NCBI RefSeq assembly: GCF_030285625.1
Contig: NZ_CP127294.1
Coordinates: 3,482,001-3,546,000, forward strand
DNA: 64,000 bases
DNA from: Amycolatopsis sp. 2-15
Lineage (GTDB): Bacteria; Actinomycetota; Actinomycetes; Mycobacteriales; Pseudonocardiaceae
Reading direction: 5' to 3'
The position numbers and the translations under genes were made by a program. A model generated the notes under the pieces. The model saw only the letters and a list, made by a program, of their open reading frames with translations. It was not told where the DNA came from and made no database searches. This document shows positions 34,692 to 41,894 of the stretch, one piece after another. Every line of letters starts with the position of its first letter. Positions within the stretch are counted from its first letter, which is position 1.

Positions 34692-34813
34692 TCGAACACC
34701 TCCGATCCCCACCCAGCGTAGCCGCGCCCGGGCGCTCGCGGATGGGTCGAAGGTCCCGAACCGGCAGGTAGGATCCCGGCAACCGATCAGCGCCGGGGCA
34801 GGGGGCAACGACG

Positions 34814-35632
34814 ATGACCGTCGAGCAGAACCGCGACGACCGCGCCGCGGAGGCCGAGCAGATCGACCGCACGCTGGCGTTGCTGTGGCGCGAACGTGCC
34901 ACGCCCGCCGCCGAACCCGCGCGCGGGCGCCGCCCGACGCTCACCGTCGGGCAGATCGTGGCCGCGGCCATCACGGTCGCCGACGCCGACGGGCTCGTGG
35001 CCACGTCGATGCACCGCGTCGCCAAGGAGCTCGGCGCCGGGACCATGACGCTCTACACCTACGTGCCCGGCAAGACCGAGCTCGTCGACCTGATGGTGGA
35101 CGACGTGCTCGTCGAGCGTGGTCTGCCCGGCCCCGGGCAGCCCCGGACGGGTGACTGGCGCGCGCAGATCCGGCTCTACTCCGAGCGCACGCGCGAAGCC
35201 CACCGCCGCCACCCGTGGCTGCGCGAGATGTCGCGGGTGCGCCCGGCGCTCGGCCCGGGCCAGCTCGCCGGCCAGGAGTACGTGCTGTCCACCGTGGACG
35301 GTCTGGGGCTCGCGCCGCGCGAAACCGTGGCCGCCGCCAACAGCATCACGGCCTACGTCGACGCCAACGCGGCGCTCGAGGCCGAGAGCATCCACCTCGA
35401 ACGCAGCACCGGCCAGTCGAACGACGCGTGGTGGGACCAGCGGTCTTCCTTCTGGGGCAAGTACTTCGACCTCACCGCGCACCCGGCGATGAACCGCGCG
35501 TGGCTCGGCGGCGGCTTCGACCAGGGCGCGGGCGAACAGGCGGCCGAGGCCTGGGACTTCGGCCTCGACCGGCTGCTCGACGGCATCGAGCTGCAGGTCA
35601 AGCGGTGCCGCGGGCCAGAGCCCGGGCGATGA
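34814..35632 (+). CDS. TetR-family regulator with tetracycline-repressor-like C-terminal domain
   Basis: A 272-residue regulator. The HTH is at about residues 45-92 (TVGQIVAAAITVADADGLVA, TSMHRVAKELGAGTMTLYTY), and the following domain (VDLMVDDVL, HPWLREM, YVDANAALEAE) resembles TetR_C_11, the tetracycline-repressor-type ligand domain. The first 40 residues precede the usual HTH start and may be partly dispensable. It is convergent with, and overlaps by 35 bases, the acyl-CoA dehydrogenase. Ligand and targets are unknown. Confidence 0.88.
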   Translation: MTVEQNRDDRAAEAEQIDRTLALLWRERATPAAEPARGRRPTLTVGQIVAAAITVADADGLVATSMHRVAKELGAGTMTLYTYVPGKTELVDLMVDDVLVERGLPGPGQPRTGDWRAQIRLYSERTREAHRRHPWLREMSRVRPALGPGQLAGQEYVLSTVDGLGLAPRETVAAANSITAYVDANAALEAESIHLERSTGQSNDAWWDQRSSFWGKYFDLTAHPAMNRAWLGGGFDQGAGEQAAEAWDFGLDRLLDGIELQVKRCRGPEPGR

Positions 35633-36755
35633 CGTTGCGCTGCACCTCGCTCGTGCCTTCGCCGATTTCGAGGATCTTCGCGTCGGCGTAGAACCGCGAG
35701 ATCGTGGACTCGCGGATGAAGCCGTAGCCGCCGTGGATCTGCACGCTCTGGCTGGCCGCGCGGTTCGCGACCTCCGACGCGTACAGCTTCGCCATCGCCG
35801 CAGCGGTGCTGAACGGGCGGCCCTGGTCACCGAGCCACGCCGCGTTGTACACGAGCCAGCGCGCCGCCGCGATCTCCGTGGCCATGTCCGCGAGCTTGTG
35901 CCCCACGGCCTGGAACCGGGTGAGCGGCTGGCCGAACTGCTCGCGTTCGCCCGCGTGGCGCACCGCCAGGTCGAGGGCTTTCTGCGCCAGCGACAACGAC
36001 AGCGCGGCCACGCTGATGCGCCCGCCGTCGAGGACTTCCAGGAACTGGCGCAGCCCGTTGCCTTCCTCGCCGATCAGGTGGTCGTCGGGCACCCAGCAGC
36101 CGGAGAACACCAGCTCGCGCGTGTCGAGCGCGTGCCAGCCGAGCTTCTTCAGCGGCTGGCCCTTGGTGTAGCCGGGGGTGCCTTCGGGGATGAAGAACGT
36201 GCCGTAGCGCTTGGCGCCGCTGTCGTTCTCGCCGGTCAGGGCCAGCACGGTGACGCCGAGGCTCATCTCGGTGCCGGCGTTGCTGATGAACATCTTCGTG
36301 CCGTCGAGCAGCCAGCCGCCGTCGGCACGTCGGGCGCGGGTGCGGATTCCCGCAGCGTCCGAGCCGGCCGTGGGTTCGGTGAGGCCGAACGCGCCGATCG
36401 CTTCTCCTGAGGCGAGCGGCCGCAGCCAGCGTTCCTTCTGCTCGTGAGTGCCGAACGTGGCGAGTGGAAGGCTGGCGATGGTCGAGTGCGCGTTCCACGC
36501 CGACGCGATCGACTGGTCGGCCGCGCCGAGCTCCTCCATCGCGGCCACATAGGACACGAAGCCGGCGTTGGCGCCGCCGTACTTCTCGTCCACGAGCATG
36601 CCCATGAGCCCGAGCTTGCCCAGGTCGTGGAACACCTCCGTGGGGAAGTGGCTGCGCTCCGACCAATCGGCGGCGTAGGGCGCGATCTCCTTCGCGGCGA
36701 AATCCCGGCAGAGCTGCTTCAGCGCGACGGTTTCCTCGGGCAGGTCGAAGTCCAT
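35598..36755 (-). CDS. Acyl-CoA dehydrogenase
   Basis: A 385-residue FAD enzyme of the standard acyl-CoA dehydrogenase architecture (N-terminal helices, beta barrel, C-terminal helices). FGLTEPTAGSDAAG and FISNAG mark the FAD and substrate regions, and EIGEGTSEVQR carries the EGT glutamate expected to be the catalytic base. It introduces an alpha-beta double bond into an acyl-CoA. ATG at 36755 overlaps the stop of the dehydrogenase gene before it (TGATG), so they form an operon. Confidence 0.92.
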   Translation of the reverse strand: MDFDLPEETVALKQLCRDFAAKEIAPYAADWSERSHFPTEVFHDLGKLGLMGMLVDEKYGGANAGFVSYVAAMEELGAADQSIASAWNAHSTIASLPLATFGTHEQKERWLRPLASGEAIGAFGLTEPTAGSDAAGIRTRARRADGGWLLDGTKMFISNAGTEMSLGVTVLALTGENDSGAKRYGTFFIPEGTPGYTKGQPLKKLGWHALDTRELVFSGCWVPDDHLIGEEGNGLRQFLEVLDGGRISVAALSLSLAQKALDLAVRHAGEREQFGQPLTRFQAVGHKLADMATEIAAARWLVYNAAWLGDQGRPFSTAAAMAKLYASEVANRAASQSVQIHGGYGFIRESTISRFYADAKILEIGEGTSEVQRNVIARALARGTA

Positions 36756-37813
36756 CAGTGCTCCTCCGGCTTCAGCAGGATCTTGAGGTGGCTGCCGCGG
36801 TCGGCTTCGAGCTCGGCGAACGCGTCACGCCCGGCGGAGAGCGGCCGCACCCCGGTGAGCATCGGCGTCGCGTCGAGCCGGCCCGTGGCCATGAGGTCGA
36901 GCACGCGCGGGATGTCGAAGTTGTAGCCGAGGGAGCCCAGCACTGTGCGCTCGAACGGCACGATCTGCGTGATCGGCAGCGACGCGCTGGCGCCGCTGAT
37001 CCCGCACAGCACCGCGCGCCCGCCCCGGCGCACGGTGTTCACGGCCAGCTCCACCAGCTCCGGACGGCCGGTCGCCTCCACCACCACGTCGGGCCCGACG
37101 CGGCCGGTGCGCAGGAAGACTTCGCGCCGCACGTCGGTCCTCGCCGGGTCGTACACCTCGGTCGCGCCGATCTCGGCGGCCTTGCGCGCGCGGTCGGGCA
37201 CGGGCTCGCTCACGTAGAGGCCGGCCGCGCCCGCGAGCTTCGCGGCCAGCAGCGCGGCGATCCCGATCGGACCCGCGCCGAGCAGGAGCACGTGGTCACC
37301 CGGTTGGACGTTTGCCCGGCGGATGGCGTGCAGGCCGACCGCGAGCGGCTCGGCCAGGGCGGCGAGCTCGTCGGAGACGCCGTCGGGGATCGGCACGAGG
37401 CCCTCGACCGGCACGGTGACCTTCGACGCGAACCCGCCGTCGGCGGCGAGGCCGATCGAGCCGCCCTTGGCGCAGATGTGGTACTCGCCGTGAGTGCACC
37501 AGCGGCACACCCCGCAGCGCAGGCACGGGTCGACGGCCACACGCGTGCCGACGGTCACCCCGGGCACGTCCGAGCCGAGCGCCACGACCGTGCCGCTCAT
37601 CTCGTGGCCGAGGGTGAACGGCGGTTCAAGACCGGTCAACGGGTGCGGCCCCGTGCGGATGAGGTTGGGGCCGTGCGCGAACTCGTGCAGGTCGGTGCCG
37701 CAGATCCCGCAGTACGACACGGCGATCACCGCTTGACCCGGCGCCGGTGCCGGCGGTTCCGGCACGTCGTCGAGGCGCAGCTCGCCCTTGGCGTGCCAGC
37801 GCAGCGCGTGCAC
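36755..37813 (-). CDS. Zinc-dependent alcohol dehydrogenase, 2,3-butanediol/sorbitol dehydrogenase-like
   Basis: A 352-residue medium-chain dehydrogenase. YCGICGTDLHEF and LGHE hold the catalytic zinc ligands; DPCLRCGVCRWCTHGEYHIC has the four structural-zinc cysteines; LLLGAGPIGIAALLAAKLAG is the NAD-binding fold. Residues and length fit (R,R)-butanediol dehydrogenases. It is first in an operon with the acyl-CoA dehydrogenase and diverges from a fused E1 enzyme, which suggests acetoin/butanediol-type catabolism; that link is inference. Confidence 0.88.
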   Translation of the reverse strand: MHALRWHAKGELRLDDVPEPPAPAPGQAVIAVSYCGICGTDLHEFAHGPNLIRTGPHPLTGLEPPFTLGHEMSGTVVALGSDVPGVTVGTRVAVDPCLRCGVCRWCTHGEYHICAKGGSIGLAADGGFASKVTVPVEGLVPIPDGVSDELAALAEPLAVGLHAIRRANVQPGDHVLLLGAGPIGIAALLAAKLAGAAGLYVSEPVPDRARKAAEIGATEVYDPARTDVRREVFLRTGRVGPDVVVEATGRPELVELAVNTVRRGGRAVLCGISGASASLPITQIVPFERTVLGSLGYNFDIPRVLDLMATGRLDATPMLTGVRPLSAGRDAFAELEADRGSHLKILLKPEEH

Positions 37814-37844
37814 GCGACCACCTCCGAACTGGAGTTGTTTTTTC

Positions 37845-37857
37845 GAACAGTCGGTAC
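37845..37857. promoter_or_regulatory. Candidate TetR-type half-site cluster, divergent promoter
   Basis: GAACAGTCGGTAC lies between the divergent butanediol dehydrogenase and E1 genes, followed by AAGAATC. A related sequence GACCGATTGGTAC, followed by ACGAAAC, occurs at 41545-41557 before the hydantoinase cluster; 9 of 13 core bases agree. They may be targets of one regulator. Confidence 0.35.
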
Positions 37858-37928
37858 AAGAATCGTGGTTCCCGGCGCGATGTCAAGGGCCGGGGAGAAA
37901 ACCGCTGAACGGCAAGGGCAGGAGCGTG

Positions 37929-39917
37929 ATGACTTCCACCCGGGTGAGCGACCTGGCAACGGCATTCGACGGTGACCCGAGCGCATTGGCCGAGATGTAC
38001 CGGCGGATGCGGCTGATCCGGCAGTTCGAGGACCGGGCGTCGAGGCTGTACCGGAACAACGAGATCCCCGGCTTCCTGCACCTGTCCATCGGGCAGGAAG
38101 CCTCGGCGGTCGGCGCGTGCCGGCCGCTGGACGACCGGGACGTGATCACGTCCACCCACCGCGGGCACGGCCACTGCATCGCGAAAGGACTCGACGTCGA
38201 GGGCATGTTCGCGGAGCTGATGGGCAAGGAGACCGGCACGTGCCGGGGCCGCGGCGGGTCGATGCACATCGCGGATCCGCGCAAGGGGATCTTCGGGGCC
38301 AACGGGATCGTCGCGGCCGGGCTGCCGATCGCCGTCGGCGCGGGCACGGCCGCACAGCTGCGTGCTCAGGGTGGTGTGGTGCTGGCGTTCTTCGGCGACG
38401 GCGCCGTGGCCCAGGGCATGTTCCACGAAGCGGCGAACCTCGCTTCGGTGTGGCGGCTTCCGGTCATCTTCTTCTGCGAGAACAACAAGTACGCCGAGTT
38501 CTCGCCGATCGCCACGCAGACGCGCGCGTCGCTCGCCGACCGCGCGCCGGGGTACGCGATGGACTACCACCACGTGGACGGCAACGACGTCGTCGCCGTC
38601 GCGTCGCTCGTCGACGGCTTGGTGTGTGAGCTCCGTGAGGGCGGCGGACCCGTGCTGGTCGAGGCCGACACGTACCGCTGGCACGGCCACTACGAGGGCG
38701 ACCCGGAGAAGTACCGGGAGCCGGAGGAACTGGCGGAGTGGAAGGAACGCGACCCGCTGGTGCGGCTGGCCGCGCGGCTGCGTGAGCTGGGCACGGACGT
38801 CGCCCCGATCGATTCCGAGGTGGACGCCCGGATCGAGGCGGCGATCGAGGCCGCGCGCGCCGCGGACGAACCGTCGCCGGATACGCTGCACCACTACGTC
38901 GGCGTCCCGCGTGAACCGGTGCCCGAGCCCGCGGAGGCGACGGGCGAGGTCTTCCGCACGATGGACGCGATCCGCGGAGCGCTGGAGTACGAGCTGTCTC
39001 ACGACGAGTCCGTGTTCGTGGCCGGCATCGACGTCGGTGCCGGCGGCAACGTCTTCGGCCTGACCAGGGGACTCGCCGACAAGTACCCCGGCCGCGTGCG
39101 CGACACGCCGATCTCGGAAAGCGCCATCATCGGCGCCGGCGTGGGCGCCGCGATGGCGGGCCTGCGGCCAGTGGTGGAGCTGATGTACTTCGACTTCGTC
39201 GGCGTGTGCCTGGACCAGCTCATGAACCAGGCCGCGAAGCTCCGTTTCATGACCGGCGGCGCCGTCAGCCTGCCCATGGTCGTGCGCACGCAGTTCGGGG
39301 CGGGGAAGTCGTCGGGGAGCCAGCATTCACAAAGCCTCGAAGCGCTGCTCGCCCACATTCCCGGCCTGACCGTGGTGATGCCGTCGACCCCGGCGGACAC
39401 CTACGGCCTCTTGCGGGCCGCGATCCGCGATCCGAATCCGGTGGTGTTCGTGGAGAACCGGCTGATGTACGGGCGGAAGGGCCCGCAGCCGCCGCCCACG
39501 CACCTCGTTCCGCTGGGTCGCGCCGCCATCCGCCGGTCGGGCACGGACGTGACGCTGGTGTCGTACTCGAAGCTGGTGCACGACTGCGTTGACGTGGCTG
39601 CCGAGCTCGCGGCCGAGGGGATCAGCGTGGAAGTGATCGACCTGCGAACAATCGCACCGCTGGACACCGCCACGGTCCTGCAGTCTCTGGCCAAGACGGG
39701 CCGGCTCGTGGTGGCGCACCAGGCGGTCGGCGACTTCGGCGTGGGCGCCGAGCTGGCCGCCGTGGCCGCCCGCGAGGGCTTCTGGACGCTGGACGCACCC
39801 GTGATCCGCGTGGGCGCGCAGGGGACGCCGGCGCCGTACGCACCTTCGCTGGAACGGGTCTGGCTGCCGTCGAAGGAACGCATTGCCGCGGCGGTCCGCG
39901 AATCGGCCCGCGCGTGA
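37929..39917 (+). CDS. Fused E1 alpha/beta thiamine-dependent dehydrogenase (acetoin dehydrogenase-like)
   Basis: A 662-residue fusion. Residues 1-330 form the E1 alpha part, with the TPP motif GDGAVAQGMFHEAANLASVW ending in the conserved asparagine pair (CENN), and STHRGHGHCIAKG. Residues about 340-662 form the E1 beta part (AGIDVGAGGNVFGLTRGL, PISESAIIGAGVGAAMAGL). It would decarboxylate or cleave a 2-oxo compound or acetoin and pass the acyl group to a lipoyl carrier. No E2 or E3 gene is near, so its carrier must be encoded elsewhere. ATG at 37929 follows GGCAGGAG. Confidence 0.87.
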   Translation: MTSTRVSDLATAFDGDPSALAEMYRRMRLIRQFEDRASRLYRNNEIPGFLHLSIGQEASAVGACRPLDDRDVITSTHRGHGHCIAKGLDVEGMFAELMGKETGTCRGRGGSMHIADPRKGIFGANGIVAAGLPIAVGAGTAAQLRAQGGVVLAFFGDGAVAQGMFHEAANLASVWRLPVIFFCENNKYAEFSPIATQTRASLADRAPGYAMDYHHVDGNDVVAVASLVDGLVCELREGGGPVLVEADTYRWHGHYEGDPEKYREPEELAEWKERDPLVRLAARLRELGTDVAPIDSEVDARIEAAIEAARAADEPSPDTLHHYVGVPREPVPEPAEATGEVFRTMDAIRGALEYELSHDESVFVAGIDVGAGGNVFGLTRGLADKYPGRVRDTPISESAIIGAGVGAAMAGLRPVVELMYFDFVGVCLDQLMNQAAKLRFMTGGAVSLPMVVRTQFGAGKSSGSQHSQSLEALLAHIPGLTVVMPSTPADTYGLLRAAIRDPNPVVFVENRLMYGRKGPQPPPTHLVPLGRAAIRRSGTDVTLVSYSKLVHDCVDVAAELAAEGISVEVIDLRTIAPLDTATVLQSLAKTGRLVVAHQAVGDFGVGAELAAVAAREGFWTLDAPVIRVGAQGTPAPYAPSLERVWLPSKERIAAAVRESARA

Positions 39918-39933
39918 CTGCGCCTCGCCGCAA

Positions 39934-39987
39934 GCACCCCAATGTGGCGTTCGGTGCGTTCAACGCACCGAACGCCACATTGGGGTG
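39934..39987. repeat. Palindromic repeat/terminator, 25-bp perfect stem
   Basis: Bases 39934-39958 pair perfectly with 39964-39987 and neighbour, enclosing TTCAA; the arm includes CAATGTGGCGTTCGGTGCG. It lies between the convergent E1 and TetR genes and ends six bases before the TetR stop. A relative occurs at 61560-61640, also between convergent genes. Confidence 0.8.
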
Positions 39988-39993
39988 CGGGGG

Positions 39994-40653
39994 TCAGGCC
40001 GGGACGCGCGCCCGGAACGCGGCCACGCGTTGCTCCAGGTCGGCCACGTCGTAGCCGGGGCTGCAGAACCCCGAGATCAACGTCGCGCAGTACTCCCGCG
40101 ACAGGAACGCCGCGTCCCACGGGCCATCGGGGCGGGCCCACTGGTAGGTGTGGTTGTGCAGGTTCAGGAACTGCAGCATGGCCAGCCGCGGGTCCAGCCG
40201 CCGGAACGCGCCGGAGTCCATGGCGGCGCTCAGCAGATCGAGCACGATGCGCTCGAACTCACGGCGCTGGCGCAGCAGGCGGGCGCGGTTGGCGCCGCGC
40301 AGGTGGCGGTAGTCGTGTTCGTACACCCAGATGTGGTCGAGGCGCGCGAGGATGATGTCGAGCAGCGTCTCGGACAGCAGGCGCAGCCGCAGGACCGGGT
40401 CCTCGTCGAGGGTGGCGATGCGGCGGGCGGCGGTGAGCAGCGGGCGCAGCACGCGGTCCTGGATCTCGACCAGGAGGTTCTCCTTGGAGCCGATGTAGTA
40501 GTACAGCGCGCCCTTCGCGAGGCCCGCGACCTGACCGATCTCGGCGATCCCGGTGGCGGCGTAGCCCTGCTTGGCGAACAGCGCGGCGGCCTGGTCGATG
40601 ATCTCCTGGCGCTTGACCTCGTAGCCGGGGCCGTGTCCCGGTGGTCTCGGCAT
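39994..40653 (-). CDS. TetR-family regulator
   Basis: A 219-residue regulator with the HTH at about residues 20-65 (IIDQAAALFAKQGYAATGIA, AGLAKGALYYYIGSKENLL). The C-terminal half is of the TetR_C type seen beside CoA-thioester catabolic genes (KstR2-like architecture), a weak resemblance. It follows the enoyl-CoA hydratase gene by 32 bases in the same operon and is the best candidate to bind the related sites at 37845 and 41545. Confidence 0.9.
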   Translation of the reverse strand: MPRPPGHGPGYEVKRQEIIDQAAALFAKQGYAATGIAEIGQVAGLAKGALYYYIGSKENLLVEIQDRVLRPLLTAARRIATLDEDPVLRLRLLSETLLDIILARLDHIWVYEHDYRHLRGANRARLLRQRREFERIVLDLLSAAMDSGAFRRLDPRLAMLQFLNLHNHTYQWARPDGPWDAAFLSREYCATLISGFCSPGYDVADLEQRVAAFRARVPA

Positions 40654-40685
40654 GTTTCCCCTCCGCTGCTGGCAGACACACCACT

Positions 40686-41465
40686 CTAGGCGTCGCGATC
40701 GAATGTGGCCTTGCCCGGTCCGTCGCGCAGGAACGACGCCATGCCGGTGTCACGGTCGCGCGTGGCGAACAGGCCGGCGATGAGCGAGCGCTCCAGGGCC
40801 AGGCCCGCGGCGATCGAGGAATCCAGCCCGTGGTCCACGGCTTCTTTCACCGCCTGGATGGCGAACCGGGGCCCGGCCGCGAGAACCTGCGCGTACTCCA
40901 GAGCCGCGGCAAGCGGATCCGGCGCGACCCGGTCCACGAGCCCGAGGGAGAGCGCTTCCGGAGCCCGCACGCGCCGTCCGGTCATCAGCAGTTCCTTCGC
41001 CCGGGACGGGCCGATCAAGCGCGCCAGCCGTTGCGTGCCGCCGGAACCCGGGATGATACCGAGCAGTACCTCGGGTTGTCCCAGTACCGCGGTTGCCGAA
41101 GCGACGCGGTAATCGGCCGTGAGCGCGAGCTCCATGCCGCCGCCGAGTGCGTAACCGTTGATGGCCGCGACAACCGGCATCGGGAGTTCGGCGAACCGCG
41201 TGAACGCCTTCTGCAGCGCGCGGTTCCAGCCGAGCACCTCCTCGAACGAGAACCCCGCGAGCTGCTTGATGTCCGCGCCCGCCGCGAACACCTTCTCCCC
41301 GCCGTACAGCACCACCGCGTGGACGTCGTCGGAGTCCGCCAAGCGCGCCGCGGTGTCGGCCAGCGCGTGGCGCATCTCGGTGTCGAAGGCGTTGAGGGGC
41401 GGGTGGTCCAGGCGGACCGTCGCGACCCGGCCGGTGGTTTCGACGTGTAGCCGTTCCGTCATCAC
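40686..41465 (-). CDS. Enoyl-CoA hydratase/isomerase
   Basis: A 259-residue crotonase-fold protein. AAGADIKQLAG (oxyanion hole), NGYALGGGMELAL and the two acidic positions in EVLLGIIPGSGGTQRLARLIG match true enoyl-CoA hydratases. It would hydrate the product of an acyl-CoA dehydrogenase such as the one at 35598. The start is GTG at 41465 or ATG at 41462; GAGGAG precedes both. It diverges from the hydantoinase cluster. Confidence 0.9.
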   Translation of the reverse strand: MMTERLHVETTGRVATVRLDHPPLNAFDTEMRHALADTAARLADSDDVHAVVLYGGEKVFAAGADIKQLAGFSFEEVLGWNRALQKAFTRFAELPMPVVAAINGYALGGGMELALTADYRVASATAVLGQPEVLLGIIPGSGGTQRLARLIGPSRAKELLMTGRRVRAPEALSLGLVDRVAPDPLAAALEYAQVLAAGPRFAIQAVKEAVDHGLDSSIAAGLALERSLIAGLFATRDRDTGMASFLRDGPGKATFDRDA

Positions 41466-41544
41466 TGAAGCTCCTCACCTCACCCGGTCCGGGCTTGTCA
41501 GGCCGCGATCAGGGTCCTACAGTGCTTCCCATCACGGTTTCTTA

Positions 41545-41557
41545 GACCGATTGGTAC
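41545..41557. promoter_or_regulatory. Candidate TetR-type operator ahead of the hydantoinase cluster
   Basis: GACCGATTGGTAC contains ACC-N4-GGT, a form common in TetR-family operators, in the 133-bp divergent promoter between the hydratase/TetR operon and the eight-gene run. It resembles the site at 37845. Confidence 0.45.
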
Positions 41558-41598
41558 ACGAAACTCGGCAGCGGCACAACACACCGGAGTGATGGCCC

Positions 41599-41865
41599 AT
41601 GGGCGCAGTCGAATCATCCGTCCCCGAAGGACTTTCGGTACCCCGCGAAGAGGTCACCGACGCCGATCTGCAGGCGCTCGGCGTGAACCTCGAGCGGGAT
41701 TTCCCCGGTTCCACCGCAGCGGACTTCCGCCGCTACCCGGTGCTCTCGGAAGGCGGTTGGTTCACCGTCGTCAAGCACCAGAAAACGCTCGAATCGGTGA
41801 GCCGCGAAACCGGCCCGCTGCTCGGCCCCATCGTCCTCACCTCCGACGGCCTCGACGTCAACTGA
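41599..41865 (+). CDS. Small uncharacterised protein heading the hydantoinase cluster
   Basis: An 88-residue soluble protein, no membrane segment, signal or cysteine; I do not recognise it. It has a central FPGSTAADFRRYPVLSEGGW region and a GPLLGPIVLTSDGLDVN end. It precedes hyuA by 29 bases on the same strand, so it belongs to the operon and may be a small subunit or accessory factor of the hydantoinase/carboxylase-like complex. Its ATG overlaps open sequence in another frame, but coding context favours this one. Confidence 0.55.
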   Translation: MGAVESSVPEGLSVPREEVTDADLQALGVNLERDFPGSTAADFRRYPVLSEGGWFTVVKHQKTLESVSRETGPLLGPIVLTSDGLDVN

Positions 41866-41894
41866 CCACGAATCACCGAAAGGCGGGTAGTTCC

